Counted from the stretch's first letter, positions 24,217 through 33,416 are shown. The stretch is 64,000 bases of DNA from Erythrobacter sp. (GCF_035194505.1 NZ_CP136573.1:1847001-1911000), one strand, 5' to 3'. Numbers and translations: made by a program. Notes: generated from the letters alone by a model not told the origin.

Positions 24217-25809
24217 ATGGCAGACACGGCAGCAATCGCGGCATCATCCTTCTGTGACATCGTGGCGGATCACGCCCGCAATCAGGGGGATGTGATCGCC
24301 TTCACCTATGGCGAGGAGGAGTTCAGCTTCGCCGCGCTCGACGCGGGCGCGAACCGCACCGCCAACGGCCTGATCGCGCTGGGGGTGAAGCCGGGGGACC
24401 GGGTCGCCTTCCTCGGCAAGAACCACCCGCTCTATTTCGAGGCCTTCGTGGGCGCTGCGCGGATCGGCGCGGTGATGACGCCCGTCAACTGGCGGCTCGC
24501 CCCGCCCGAAGTCGCCTATATCCTCGACAATTGCGGGGCCAATGTCGTCTTCGTCGCGGAAGGCTTTGCCGCGATGATCGAAGGCGTGCGCGAGGCGGTT
24601 CCGCATGTGCAGCACATCATCGGCATCGACGCGCCCGAGCATGACGGCCTTGATTACCGCAGCTGGCGCGATGGCTTCCCCGCCACCCCGCCCAAGCATG
24701 TGGTGAAGAGCGAGGACGACGCGCTTCAGCTCTACACCTCGGGCACCACCGGCAAGCCCAAGGGCGCGGTGATGACCCATGGCTCGATCCTCTCCAGCCG
24801 CGACGCACTGGCGGCGGCAGACGAGATGCGCGGCTGGCAAGAACCGATTCCGGGCGATGTGACGCTGCTGGCCATGCCGTGCTTCCACATTTCCGGCACC
24901 GGCACCGGCATCGGCACGATGGTGGCCGGAACCAATTCCATCGTCCTGCCCGAATATGATCCGACCAAGGCGCTGGACCTGATCGCAAATTTCAACATCT
25001 CGAAGATCTTCCTTGTCCCCGCCGCAATCCAGATCCTGCTCAATCACCCGCGCGTGAACGAGGTCGATTTCAGCCGCCTCAAATATATCACCTATGGCGC
25101 CTCCCCCATCCCGCTCGAACTCATGCGCGAGGCGATGCGGGTGATCGGCTGCGGCTTCGTGCAGATGTACGGGATGACCGAGACCAGCGGCACCATCGTA
25201 GCGCTCGATCCCGAAGATCACGTGCCCGAAGGCAGTCCCCGGATGCGCTCGGTCGGCAAGCCGCTGGCCGGCGTCGAGATCAAGATCATCGACGAGGCGG
25301 GCAACCCCGTGCCGGTGGGCACCGTGGGCGAAATCGCCACGCGCTCCAGCAAGAACATGCGCGGCTACTGGAACAACCCCGATGCCACCGCCTCCACCAT
25401 CGACGCGGATGGCTGGCTGCGCACGGGCGATGCGGGCTATCTCGACGAAGACGGCTATCTCTACATCCACGACCGGGTGAAGGACATGATCATCTCGGGC
25501 GGCGAGAACGTCTACCCGGCCGAGGTCGAAAACGCGCTCTATTCGCACCCGAAAGTGGCCGATGTCGCGGTGATCGGCATTCCCGATGCCAAATGGGGCG
25601 AGGCGGTGAAGGCCTGCGTGGTCGTCAAGAAGGGCGAGACCCTGACCGAGGCAGACCTGATCGCCCACGCGCGCACGCTGATTGCGGGCTACAAGTGCCC
25701 CAAGTCGGTCGATTTCATCGAGGCCCTGCCCCGCAACCCCTCGGGCAAGATCCTGCGCCGCGAGCTGCGCGCGCCTTATTGGGTCGGCAAGGACCGGGCG
25801 GTGAACTGA
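24217..25809 (+). CDS. AMP-dependent acyl-CoA synthetase/ligase
   Basis: The 530-residue enzyme should activate a carboxylate with ATP and CoA. The motifs in order are the P-loop-like YTSGTTGKPKGAVMTH, the adenine motif YGMTETSG, GYWNNPDATA, WLRTGDAGYLDEDGY, DRVKDMIISGGENVYPAEVE and the catalytic lysine in PRNPSGKILRREL. This is the long/medium-chain and aryl ligase type found in side-chain degradation. A GCCAATGACAGCG sequence 34 bp upstream resembles the island element only weakly. It is followed after 1 nt by a VOC-family gene. Confidence 0.93.
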   Translation: MADTAAIAASSFCDIVADHARNQGDVIAFTYGEEEFSFAALDAGANRTANGLIALGVKPGDRVAFLGKNHPLYFEAFVGAARIGAVMTPVNWRLAPPEVAYILDNCGANVVFVAEGFAAMIEGVREAVPHVQHIIGIDAPEHDGLDYRSWRDGFPATPPKHVVKSEDDALQLYTSGTTGKPKGAVMTHGSILSSRDALAAADEMRGWQEPIPGDVTLLAMPCFHISGTGTGIGTMVAGTNSIVLPEYDPTKALDLIANFNISKIFLVPAAIQILLNHPRVNEVDFSRLKYITYGASPIPLELMREAMRVIGCGFVQMYGMTETSGTIVALDPEDHVPEGSPRMRSVGKPLAGVEIKIIDEAGNPVPVGTVGEIATRSSKNMRGYWNNPDATASTIDADGWLRTGDAGYLDEDGYLYIHDRVKDMIISGGENVYPAEVENALYSHPKVADVAVIGIPDAKWGEAVKACVVVKKGETLTEADLIAHARTLIAGYKCPKSVDFIEALPRNPSGKILRRELRAPYWVGKDRAVN

Positions 25810-25810
25810 A

Positions 25811-26341
25811 GTGCTGGCGGTCGGGTTGGCGGTCAGGCAACTCGCCTACAAGGTGAACGACCTTGAGGCAGCAGCAGCGGCGCACCACCGGCAGTTTGGC
25901 TCAGGCCCGTTCTTCGTGCTGCACCATGTGGCGCTTTCCTCCTCGCACCATCGCGGGACGCCGCGACCCTTCGATCATTCCAGCGCCTATGGCCAATGGG
26001 GCAGCGTGATGGTGGAGCTGGTTGTCCAGCACAATGCCGAGCCATCCGCCCTGCACGAGATGTTTCCCCATGGCTCGGGCCGCGAGGGGCTGCATCACGC
26101 GGCGCTGTTCGTCGATGATCTGGAGGCGGAGATTGCGCGGTTCGCAGCCGCAGGAGCGCCGCTCGCACAATTGTCGGTCACGCAGACCGGTACGGCCTTC
26201 GCCTTTATCGATACGCGCGAAACCCTCGGCCATATGCTCGAACTCTACGAGCCGACGCCGCAGCTGACCGGGTTCTACGATTTCGTCGCCGCCGCCGCGC
26301 AGGGCTGGGACGGGACGGATCTGATCCGCGAGTTGGGTTAG
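25811..26341 (+). CDS. VOC-superfamily (glyoxalase-like) protein
   Basis: The 176-residue protein shows two beta-alpha-beta-beta-beta repeats, with LAYKVNDLEAAAAAH and HHAALFVDDLEAEIARFAAAG, and metal-ligand-like His and Glu positions (HHAALF, LELYEP). Methylmalonyl-CoA epimerase, dioxygenases and isomerases share this fold. The start is GTG at 25811, one base after the ligase stop, so it is coupled to it. The stop TAG overlaps the stop TAA of the convergent gene (four shared bases, TTAG). Confidence 0.8.
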   Translation: MLAVGLAVRQLAYKVNDLEAAAAAHHRQFGSGPFFVLHHVALSSSHHRGTPRPFDHSSAYGQWGSVMVELVVQHNAEPSALHEMFPHGSGREGLHHAALFVDDLEAEIARFAAAGAPLAQLSVTQTGTAFAFIDTRETLGHMLELYEPTPQLTGFYDFVAAAAQGWDGTDLIRELG

Positions 26342-26706
26342 GCCCCAGCCAACCCCGGCAGATCGACCAGCGCCGCGCGGCATTCGGCGTCGGCCAGCGC
26401 TGTCACCACCGAAAAGGCGACAAACCCCGGCTCGCCCAGATGGGCGACCACGGCGGCGGCCTCTTCATCGGTGATCGCGGTATGCTCGAACGGCATCCGG
26501 CGGGCATAGGCGATTGCCGCGCGCGTGCCCTCGTCGAGGGCGCTCTCGTCGATCGGCGCGGCATCGATGCCGTGGACCGTGGCGACCGCCTGCTTGACGA
26601 GCGCGACCAGCGCCGGATCGAGCGCGCCCTCGGAGCGGTTGCGGAAGGTGGCGTAGTGCTCGGCCAGCACCGGATCGCTCGCCAGCGCGGCGCAGACGGC
26701 GCTCAT
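26338..26706 (-). CDS. Carboxymuconolactone-decarboxylase-like protein lacking the CxxC pair
   Basis: The 122-residue helical protein resembles one AhpD/CMD domain (helices ALVALVKQAVATVHG, RTAIAYARRMPFEHTAI-like and AAVVAHLGEPGFVAFSVV) but has no CxxC. It overlaps the stop of the preceding CMD-family gene by 4 nt (ATGA). A structural partner of that protein is plausible. The family call is tentative. Confidence 0.55.
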   Translation of the reverse strand: MSAVCAALASDPVLAEHYATFRNRSEGALDPALVALVKQAVATVHGIDAAPIDESALDEGTRAAIAYARRMPFEHTAITDEEAAAVVAHLGEPGFVAFSVVTALADAECRAALVDLPGLAGA

Positions 26707-27236
26707 TCTGCTGCCTCCAGCACCGCGGGCGTGGGCAGCACTGTGCGGTCCATCGCCTCCGGCTCCAGCCCCATCGTGATCAGCGCCTTGGCAAGCGCAA
26801 GGAACAGCGTCACGCCCAGCCCCAGCTCGGCGATCTGCGCCGGCGTGAGGTGGCGCTGCAAGGCCGCTCGCGCATCGCCGTTCAGCAGTTCGGGATCATG
26901 GATCAGCGCATCGGTGAACTTCAGCACCGCCTTTTCGGTGTCGGTGAGCTTGGCGCTGGTCTCGTAACCATCGGTGATGTCGTCCAGCACCTCCTCGCCA
27001 AGGCCCTGCGCCACGGCCTTGTCGAAACGGACATTGCGGCAGAAGCCACATTCGGTGACCCGCGCATTGCGCATCCGCGCCACTTCCTTGATCCGCGCCG
27101 CGAGCACATCCGAGCCCCAGAACCGGCCATAGAGCGCGAAGAAACTTTCCGCGATCGCTGGCTGGTGCGCCAGCACCGAACCGAAATGCGCAGGCTCTCC
27201 CGCAATGGCCGAGGATACGCGGGGTGTGGTCGACAT
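26703..27236 (-). CDS. Carboxymuconolactone-decarboxylase/AhpD-family protein
   Basis: The 177-residue protein has the CMD core RIKEVARMRNARVTECGFCRNVRFDKAV, with a CxxC pair as in AhpD-type peroxidase or decarboxylase proteins, followed by LTDTEKAVLKFTDALI. The His four residues after the second Cys in AhpD is Arg here, so classical AhpD disulfide chemistry is uncertain. It is the first gene of a two-gene operon and diverges from a SnoaL-like gene. A GCGAAAATGGCG island-like element lies 52 bp upstream. Confidence 0.8.
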   Translation of the reverse strand: MSTTPRVSSAIAGEPAHFGSVLAHQPAIAESFFALYGRFWGSDVLAARIKEVARMRNARVTECGFCRNVRFDKAVAQGLGEEVLDDITDGYETSAKLTDTEKAVLKFTDALIHDPELLNGDARAALQRHLTPAQIAELGLGVTLFLALAKALITMGLEPEAMDRTVLPTPAVLEAAE

Positions 27237-27288
27237 GTGGTGTCTCCTTTGCCCGCAAAGATAACAGGCGGTGCAGCTGCGTTACCCT

Positions 27289-27300
27289 CGCCATTTTCGC
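27289..27300 (-). promoter_or_regulatory. GCGAAAATGGCG element, site J
   Basis: On the minus strand GCGAAAATGGCGAGG resembles site E (GCCAAAATGACGGG) at 12 of 14 positions. It lies 52 bp before the CMD-family gene start at 27236. Confidence 0.35.
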
Positions 27301-27361
27301 AGGGGGGAAGGCCGCCGCACGCATGGCAAAAGAACAAGAAACCAACCGAGGGAGTGAGCAC

Positions 27362-27715
27362 ATGCCCGGCGAAGCACAGCGCGTGATCGAGGAATTCTGG
27401 CGCATCCAGGATGATGGCGACTACACCAAACTGGTCGATCTCTTCGCCGAGGACGCCTTCCTCGAAGACCCGATCTGGGGCCAGTATCGCGGGCGCGATG
27501 CGATCCTCGGGTTCATGACCACGATGGTCAAGGAAATGGGGACACGCAAAGTCCACTTCACCGTCGACGAGATCTGCGGCGATGACCACGCCGTCTGGGC
27601 ACGCTGGACGATGCACATGGACGGCCACGAACCGCGCGGCGGCGTGGGCATCTACAAGGTCGAAGGCGGCAAGATGACCTATTACCGCGACTACATGGAC
27701 CCGGCGGGCGAGTAG
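27362..27715 (+). CDS. SnoaL-like NTF2-fold protein (3)
   Basis: The 117-residue protein starts RVIEEFWRIQDDGDYTKLVDLFAEDAF, followed by DPIWGQYRGRDAI and a C-terminal strand KVEGGKMTYYRDYMD, typical of SnoaL-like isomerases/hydrolases. The start at 27362 has GGGAG 8 nt upstream; the longer frame to 27224 would overlap the divergent CMD gene. It stands alone between a divergent operon and a long palindromic repeat. Confidence 0.82.
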   Translation: MPGEAQRVIEEFWRIQDDGDYTKLVDLFAEDAFLEDPIWGQYRGRDAILGFMTTMVKEMGTRKVHFTVDEICGDDHAVWARWTMHMDGHEPRGGVGIYKVEGGKMTYYRDYMDPAGE

Positions 27716-27720
27716 CAATC

Positions 27721-27860
27721 AGTCCCTCCCCGTCCCGAAGGGATGGGGAGGTGTCGCCGCGGAGCGGTGACGGAGGGGTAAGGCGGCACGGCGGAAACCC
27801 TCCGTCAGCCGCCTTTGGCGTCTGCCACCTCCCCATTCGCTGCGCGAGCGGGGAGGGACT
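27721..27860. repeat. 140-bp palindromic repeat, GGGGAGGTG / CGGAGGG type
   Basis: Outer arms AGTCCCTCCCCG (27721-27732) and CGGGGAGGGACT (27849-27860) enclose inner arms containing GGGGAGGTG, GTGACGGAGGG and their complements. Nested inverted repeats suggest a cruciform or MITE-like element. It fills the gap between two convergent SnoaL-like genes. Confidence 0.85.
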
Positions 27861-27866
27861 TTCACA

Positions 27867-28385
27867 TCACATCCGCCGGTAATCCGGATGGCCGCTTTCC
27901 CGCAGATCGAGCATCGGCAGCGGGAAGGCGGCGTTGGGGCTGGCATCGGGCTGATCGGGCATCGCCATGGTCCAGTCCATGATGTAGCGGCGGCTCGAAA
28001 TCCGCCACTCGCCCTCTCGCTTCTCGTAGGTATCGAGATAGCGCCCGCCATACATGTTGCCCTTGTAGGGCTCCTCGCCCTCGCGGCGGAAACCAAGCGC
28101 CACGCCGTAGCATTCGCCCTCCGCGGTGGTGGCCGAGGTTAGCTTGACCGATAGCGGCGCAAGCAGGTGCCAGCGCCGCCCGGTCGAGCGTTCCACCGCC
28201 ATCACCACCGGCACAAACTCCGCCGCCGTTCCCTTGAAGAAGCCGTAGTCGATCGCGGCATCGGGCCAGTAGCACCCCGCCTGTCCCTCGTCGTCGAGCC
28301 AATCGAGGGTGCGCGAATAACGCGCGATGAGTTCCTGGATCGCCTGCTTGTCGAGCAGCTCTTGCAGCACAGCTTCCACGTTCAT
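27867..28385 (-). CDS. SnoaL_4-type NTF2-fold protein (4)
   Basis: The 172-residue protein (LLDKQAIQELIARYSRTLDWLDDEG, DAAIDYGFFKG, RYLDTYEKREGEWRISSRRYIMDW) is in the same SnoaL_4 branch as the protein at 23167. The start is the ATG at 28385, overlapping the TGA of the ABM gene (ATGA); five codons of extension would enter that gene. It is third in the minus-strand operon P450, ABM, SnoaL. Confidence 0.83.
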   Translation of the reverse strand: MNVEAVLQELLDKQAIQELIARYSRTLDWLDDEGQAGCYWPDAAIDYGFFKGTAAEFVPVVMAVERSTGRRWHLLAPLSVKLTSATTAEGECYGVALGFRREGEEPYKGNMYGGRYLDTYEKREGEWRISSRRYIMDWTMAMPDQPDASPNAAFPLPMLDLRESGHPDYRRM

Positions 28386-28783
28386 GCGCGCGCACTCCAC
28401 CAGGCCGGGATCGACAACGGGAAGCGTTCCTGCGCGATTGTCATGTTCTCCGAGGCATCGGCGGGCAGCGCCGGATCAGCGGTGTGCGGGAGGCCCCCGC
28501 CCGCGCCTTCCACGGGGTCGATATATTCGAGTTTGATCCCCGCCAGCACGTCGGCGAAGTCATGGCCTTCGTGATGGTCCGACATCTGGTGATGGTAGAA
28601 GGCCCATTTGTCCTTGAAGCTCAGCAGGCAGTAATAGGACAGCGGCTCCTGCCCCTTCCAGTATTCGTAGCGGATCACGCCTTCTTCGGTGGCGAAGGTG
28701 TGGTGGACCATGTCGCGCATGATCGCCTCCCACTTCTCCTCCTTGCCGGGCTGGATGGTGATGTGCGCAAGCAATGTGGCCAT
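28382..28783 (-). CDS. Antibiotic-biosynthesis-monooxygenase (ABM) domain protein (1)
   Basis: The 133-residue protein begins ATLLAHITIQPGKEEKWEAIM and has EEGVIRYEYWKGQEP, YYCLLSFKDKWAFYHHQMSDHH, the dimeric ferredoxin-like ABM fold. ABM proteins act as cofactor-free oxygenases or binding proteins. It lies between a P450 gene (13 bp upstream) and a SnoaL-like gene with a 4-nt overlap, so the three are co-transcribed. Confidence 0.82.
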   Translation of the reverse strand: MATLLAHITIQPGKEEKWEAIMRDMVHHTFATEEGVIRYEYWKGQEPLSYYCLLSFKDKWAFYHHQMSDHHEGHDFADVLAGIKLEYIDPVEGAGGGLPHTADPALPADASENMTIAQERFPLSIPAWWSARA

Positions 28784-28796
28784 GTGCGGGCTCCCT

Positions 28797-30107
28797 TCAG
28801 GCGGGTGTGAGGTTCAGAAACAGTCGGAAGATGCCGAGCATGATCCCACCCTGATGGCGGAAATCATTGCCGGGCGCGTAGGCGAGATCGGCGAAGGCAT
28901 CGGCGAGGCGATCCCATGCGATCATCTGTTCGAGGCGCGAGATGTTGGAGCCGGGGCATGAGCGCGGCCCCTGACTGAAGGCGAGGTGGCGCGTGGCCGC
29001 CTTGCGGTCGAGCTTGAGGTCGAGCGGGTCTTCGAATTCCTCGGCATCGATATTGGCCGCCGCCCAGCGCAGGTGGAGCATTGATCCGGCAGGCACCGCC
29101 ACGCCCTGAAACACCTCGTCATGGGCGCAGATGCGGGTCGAAAGCCCCTGCGTGGGCGAACGCAGCCGCATCCCTTCTTCGATGAAAGTGCGGATTGCGG
29201 CTCGATCCCCGCGCAATGTGCCGAACATCCCCGGCCGCTCGCACAGCAATTGCGCCTGTTCGGCCAGCGCATATTGCGTCGTCTCCAGCCCGCCGATCAC
29301 CATGGCGTAGACCACGCCGTTGATCTCGTCGTCGGTGAGCTTGCGCCCCAGCGCGGCATATTCCACCTGCGTGAGGAAGCTCACCATGTCGTCCTGCGGG
29401 TTCGCGCGCTTCTCGCGGGTTTGCTGCGCGACATATTCCTTCATCCCGGCAAGCAGGCGAAACTTCTCGGACGCTTGTTCGGGGGTGAGGATGTTCTTGT
29501 GGGTCGTCCCGATCACATAGGACATGACCTGCGCATTGCCCCATTGTTCGAGACGCGGGATATCCGCGAGCGGGAAGCCCAATACGCTCGCCATCACCCG
29601 CTGCGGCAGAGGGCGGGCGAAATCGGCGACGAAGTCCACCGGTTCCCCCCGCTGCGCCTGCTCCAGCATCCCGGCGATCAGATCATCGACATGACCGGTG
29701 ATCATCGCCGCGTGCCGCGTGCAGCCGGGGCCGACCCACGGATCGGTCAATTCCTTGCGATGCGCGCGCCACATTTCGGGATCGGGCCGCAGCGAGACGA
29801 TCGAGGCGACCATCGCGTCGATATCGGGAATATGCGTCGGCATCTCGCCCGATTGCTGGATATGCGCGACCAGCAGCGAGAGCGTGGGCGGGAAGCGGTC
29901 CCAGTCCATCACCACGCGGCGGACATCTTCGTATTTGGTGAGCACGAAGGCGTCGCTGCCGGGCGTCAGCCCCTCGCCCGCAAGGCGCTGCACCGGCGCT
30001 TCGGCATGCAGGATCGCGTAGGCATCGTACCAGTGCTCCTGCGCACCGGGGGCGAACAGATCGACCTCGTCCAGCGAGCGCGGCGCGCCCTCGATATCGC
30101 CTCGCAA
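28797..30107 (-). CDS. Cytochrome P450 (1)
   Basis: The 436-residue bacterial-type P450 has the I-helix oxygen-activation motif GGLETT, ExxR in EEGMRLRSPTQ and the heme loop FSQGPRSCPG with Cys384 as thiolate ligand. A soluble class I enzyme that needs ferredoxin and reductase is expected, but no such genes are near. The start is TTG at 30107 with GGGGAGAGG just upstream. It heads an operon with ABM and SnoaL-like genes and diverges from the CMD-P450-Rieske operon. Confidence 0.93.
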   Translation of the reverse strand: MRGDIEGAPRSLDEVDLFAPGAQEHWYDAYAILHAEAPVQRLAGEGLTPGSDAFVLTKYEDVRRVVMDWDRFPPTLSLLVAHIQQSGEMPTHIPDIDAMVASIVSLRPDPEMWRAHRKELTDPWVGPGCTRHAAMITGHVDDLIAGMLEQAQRGEPVDFVADFARPLPQRVMASVLGFPLADIPRLEQWGNAQVMSYVIGTTHKNILTPEQASEKFRLLAGMKEYVAQQTREKRANPQDDMVSFLTQVEYAALGRKLTDDEINGVVYAMVIGGLETTQYALAEQAQLLCERPGMFGTLRGDRAAIRTFIEEGMRLRSPTQGLSTRICAHDEVFQGVAVPAGSMLHLRWAAANIDAEEFEDPLDLKLDRKAATRHLAFSQGPRSCPGSNISRLEQMIAWDRLADAFADLAYAPGNDFRHQGGIMLGIFRLFLNLTPA

Positions 30108-30233
30108 ATCCGCCTCTCCCCTGCGGGGCGGCTCGCCTGCTTAGCGAATCCGCCAATTGCTGATGCACAGCTTGTCCCGCAGCCTCTCCCTTACGGAAAC
30201 GGGCTATTTTGTGAGGCCCCTCGGGAGAGAGAC

Positions 30234-30821
30234 GTGAGCCGCATCACCAAACTGGCGCCAGAGCAATGGGATCAGCGCCTTGTCCGCGCGATCCGGCCGG
30301 AAAACCTGACCGATCTCGAACAGGGGCTGACGCGCTATTTCGCGCATTGCCCGGAACAGGCGCTGGGGCTGATGGCTTTCGGCGGGGCGCTGAAGATGAA
30401 CCGTTCGCTGCCCGAACGGCTGGTGGAACTGGTGCGGCTCAGGGTCGCCTTCTTCAACCAGTGCCGTTCGTGCATGGCGATCCGCTACACCGATGCGGTC
30501 GCCGACGGGGTGACCGAGGGGCTCGTCTGCTCGCTGGAACGCCCGCAGGAAGCAGCTGACCTCTCCGCCGCCGAGAAAGCCGCGATCCGTTACGGCGAGC
30601 TGATGGCGACCGATCACCTCGCGATCGATGATGCGATGTACGAGGAACTGCGCCAGCACTTCACCGAAGCGCAGATCGTGGAACTGGGCATGACAGTCGC
30701 CTTCTTCGTCGGTTTCGGGCGGCTCGCCGCGACGTATCACATGGTCGAGGAACTGCCCGAGGCGTTCCGCAAGGCCGAGAAAATCGCGCCTTGGGGCGCA
30801 GAAAAGATCCAGGTGCGCTGA
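30234..30821 (+). CDS. Carboxymuconolactone-decarboxylase-family protein (2)
   Basis: The 195-residue protein has the CMD helix bundle with LPERLVELVRLRVAFFNQC and the pair CRSC followed by MAIRYTDAV, typical of AhpD-like proteins. The start is GTG at 30234, preceded by GGGAGAGA. Its TGA shares one base with the ATG of P450 (2). It leads the operon CMD, P450, Rieske. Confidence 0.83.
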   Translation: MSRITKLAPEQWDQRLVRAIRPENLTDLEQGLTRYFAHCPEQALGLMAFGGALKMNRSLPERLVELVRLRVAFFNQCRSCMAIRYTDAVADGVTEGLVCSLERPQEAADLSAAEKAAIRYGELMATDHLAIDDAMYEELRQHFTEAQIVELGMTVAFFVGFGRLAATYHMVEELPEAFRKAEKIAPWGAEKIQVR

Positions 30822-32083
30822 TGAACACGCCAACCATCAACCTGTTCGATCCCGCGCTGCAGCAGTGCCCCTACGAGGCCTACAAGACCCTGCGCGACGA
30901 GGCGCCGGTCTACAACATCCCCGGCACGCAGATCTATGTGGTCAGCCGTTATGACCACGTGCGCGAGGTGCTGATGGATCCGGCGCGCTTCCCCTCTACG
31001 GCGGCAAACGAGCTGATGCGCGCCAGCCCCACCGATATGGAGCGCGGGCGCAAGGTGGCCGAGCGCTTCAAGGCAAATGGCTGGCTGCCCGCGCCGACGC
31101 TGGCGGGGCGCGATGACCCCAACCACAAGCAGATGCGCGCGATGTTCAACGAGGCGTTCAAGCCCAGCCGCATCAAGGACATCGACCCGCGCGTCGAAAC
31201 CCTCGCTTACGAGCTGATCGACGAATTCATCGCTGATGGCCGCTGCGACTGGGTGCGCCAGTTCTGCGTGCCGCTGCCGCTGTTCATCATCGGCGAGCAG
31301 ATGGGCGCCAAGCGCGAGGACATGTGGAAGATCAAGGGCTGGACCGACGCCTTCTTCCACCGCATCTCGCTGATGCTGCCCGAGGACAAGCACCTCGAAA
31401 TGGTCGACCGCGAGATCGAGGCGCAGCACTATTTCCAGCCGATCTTCGAACGCCTGCGCGAACATCCCGATGGCAGCCTCATCTCGGTGCTGGTCAACAC
31501 CGTGATCGAGGGCTGGGACCGGCCGCTGAACGACAACGAACTCCACGCCGAGATGATGGCCGACACCTTCGTGGGCGGCTCGGAAACCACCACCAATGCG
31601 CTCGCGGCGGGTATGAAGCTGCTGATCGAGAACAAGGATGTGTGGGCCAAGCTGAAGTCCGATCCCGACAAATATATGCGCAATTTCGTCGAGGAGGTGC
31701 TGCGTCTCGAAAGCCCGGTGCAGAGCCTGATGCGCTTCACCCACAAGGATGTGGAACTGGACGGAGTGACGATCCCGGCAGGCTCCGTCGTCAATGTCCG
31801 TTACGGCGCGGCGAACCGCGACGAGCGCTTCTTCGAATGCCCGGAAAAGCTCGATCTCGATCGGCCCAAGGCGGGCGCACACATGGCCTTCGGGTCAGGC
31901 ACGCACCACTGCCTCGGCGCCCCGCTCGCCCGGCGCGAGCTGACGTGGGGCTTCCAGGCCGTGGTTGACCGGTTCGAGGACATGGACTTCGCCCCCGGCG
32001 AGAACGACTTCACCTATCACCCGCACTTCCTGCTGCGCAGTCTGAAGCAGCTCAACATCACCTTCATTCCGAGGAAGCGCTGA
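30821..32083 (+). CDS. Cytochrome P450 (2)
   Basis: The 420-residue P450 has the I-helix motif GGSETTTNAL, ExxR in EVLRLESPVQSLMR and the heme loop FGSGTHHCLGAPLARRE with Cys364. It overlaps the CMD stop by one base and is followed 1 nt after its own stop by Rieske oxygenase (3). Two different oxygenases translated in sequence suggest successive hydroxylations of one substrate. Confidence 0.93.
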   Translation: MNTPTINLFDPALQQCPYEAYKTLRDEAPVYNIPGTQIYVVSRYDHVREVLMDPARFPSTAANELMRASPTDMERGRKVAERFKANGWLPAPTLAGRDDPNHKQMRAMFNEAFKPSRIKDIDPRVETLAYELIDEFIADGRCDWVRQFCVPLPLFIIGEQMGAKREDMWKIKGWTDAFFHRISLMLPEDKHLEMVDREIEAQHYFQPIFERLREHPDGSLISVLVNTVIEGWDRPLNDNELHAEMMADTFVGGSETTTNALAAGMKLLIENKDVWAKLKSDPDKYMRNFVEEVLRLESPVQSLMRFTHKDVELDGVTIPAGSVVNVRYGAANRDERFFECPEKLDLDRPKAGAHMAFGSGTHHCLGAPLARRELTWGFQAVVDRFEDMDFAPGENDFTYHPHFLLRSLKQLNITFIPRKR

Positions 32084-32084
32084 C

Positions 32085-33416
32085 ATGGCTACCCTGCTGA
32101 AACCCGCGCCGCAGCGGATCGATGTCACCCCGCTGCCCATGCCCGCCCTGTCAGGCCGCCCGATCGATGGCAGCCGCTACTGGAGCCATGACTTCATGGC
32201 CCGCGAGTGGGACGGCATCTGGACCAAGGCGTGGCTGATCGGCGGCCTTGCGGCCCAAGTCGCCAAGCCGGGCGATTTCTTCACCTACGAGATCGGGCGC
32301 GAAAGCATTCTCGTCACCCACGGTGAGGACGGACGCATCCGGGCGTTCTACAACGTCTGCCCGCACCGCGGAAAACGGCTGGTGATGGAGGAGGAGGGCC
32401 ATTCCAAGCGCCTCGCCTGTTCCTATCACGGCTGGCGTTTCTCGGCCGATGGCGAATTGAACTTCGTCCCCTGCCCCGAGGATTTCGAAGGCGGCTCGCC
32501 CTGCGGCAAGGTGCGGCTGGAAGAGGTCAAATGCGAGGTCTTCGCCAGCTTCGTCTGGGTCAATCTCGATCCGCACGCGACCCCGCTCGCCGACCATCTC
32601 GGCCCTGTCGCGCACCAGATCGCGGGCTACCGCATGGAGCAGATGCACCGCACCCACTGGGTCACGCTGGAGGGGATGTGGAACTGGAAGTGCGTGCAGG
32701 ACAATTTCAACGAGAGCTATCACCTGCCCTTCGTCCACCCGCAGACCCGCTTCGTGATGGAGCAGAGCTACAAGGACTGCCAGTTCGATCTCTATGCGCC
32801 GCAAGGCCATGCGCGGATGTTCATGCCGGGATCACGCCCGGCGCGCAGCCTTCGTGGCCATACCGACACCGTGCTCGAAATGATGGCGAAGGAACTGACC
32901 TATTGGGGTCTCGATCCCGAGGACTTCCGCGATGATCCTCTGCGCACCCGCGAGGCGCTACAAGCGGCCAAGCGCGAGCGCGGGGCGGATATGGGCTATG
33001 ATTTCAGTCACTTCCACGATGCGCAGCTGACCGATCACTTCCACTACACGATCTTCCCCAATATCAGCTTCAGCCTCAAGCCCGACGGCTGCATCTGGCT
33101 GCGCGCCGATCCGCACCCGACCGATCCCGAGCGGTGCTATTTCGACATGTGGTATTTCACGTGGTTCCCCGAGGGGAAGGACCGCTACTATTCCTACTCG
33201 ATGGGCGAGGAGGTCGATCGCTCCACCCCCGTCCCGCACAAGCGCGGCGTAGTGGGCGAGCTGTCCTGCGGCCCCGGGATCGATCAGGACGTCAGCATCT
33301 GGAGCGAACAGCAAAAGGGCCTGCGCTCGCGCGGCTACAAGGGCGGGCATCTGGCGGGGCAGGAAGCGCGGGTGCGCTTCTTCCACGACACGATCGATCG
33401 CTGGCTGGGGGATTAG
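32085..33416 (+). CDS. Rieske non-heme iron oxygenase, alpha subunit (3)
   Basis: The 443-residue oxygenase has the Rieske box C92-x-H94-x17-C112-x2-H115 (CPHRGK ... CSYHGW) and iron site QDNFNESYHLPFVH with His213 and His218. The NFNESYH stretch is the form seen in many Rieske monooxygenases. Glu stands in the bridging position. It is the last gene of the CMD-P450-Rieske operon. A palindromic repeat follows. Confidence 0.93.
   Translation: MATLLKPAPQRIDVTPLPMPALSGRPIDGSRYWSHDFMAREWDGIWTKAWLIGGLAAQVAKPGDFFTYEIGRESILVTHGEDGRIRAFYNVCPHRGKRLVMEEEGHSKRLACSYHGWRFSADGELNFVPCPEDFEGGSPCGKVRLEEVKCEVFASFVWVNLDPHATPLADHLGPVAHQIAGYRMEQMHRTHWVTLEGMWNWKCVQDNFNESYHLPFVHPQTRFVMEQSYKDCQFDLYAPQGHARMFMPGSRPARSLRGHTDTVLEMMAKELTYWGLDPEDFRDDPLRTREALQAAKRERGADMGYDFSHFHDAQLTDHFHYTIFPNISFSLKPDGCIWLRADPHPTDPERCYFDMWYFTWFPEGKDRYYSYSMGEEVDRSTPVPHKRGVVGELSCGPGIDQDVSIWSEQQKGLRSRGYKGGHLAGQEARVRFFHDTIDRWLGD

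Noticed and set aside
30151..30170. GCCAATTGCTGATGCACAGC as another island element
   Set aside because: It shares only GCCAA and distant parts with the element; too weak to count as a site.
33150..33166. TATTTCACGTGGTTCC, parS-like
   Set aside because: It differs from the consensus on one side and lies inside the coding sequence of Rieske oxygenase (3), where it codes YFTWFP.
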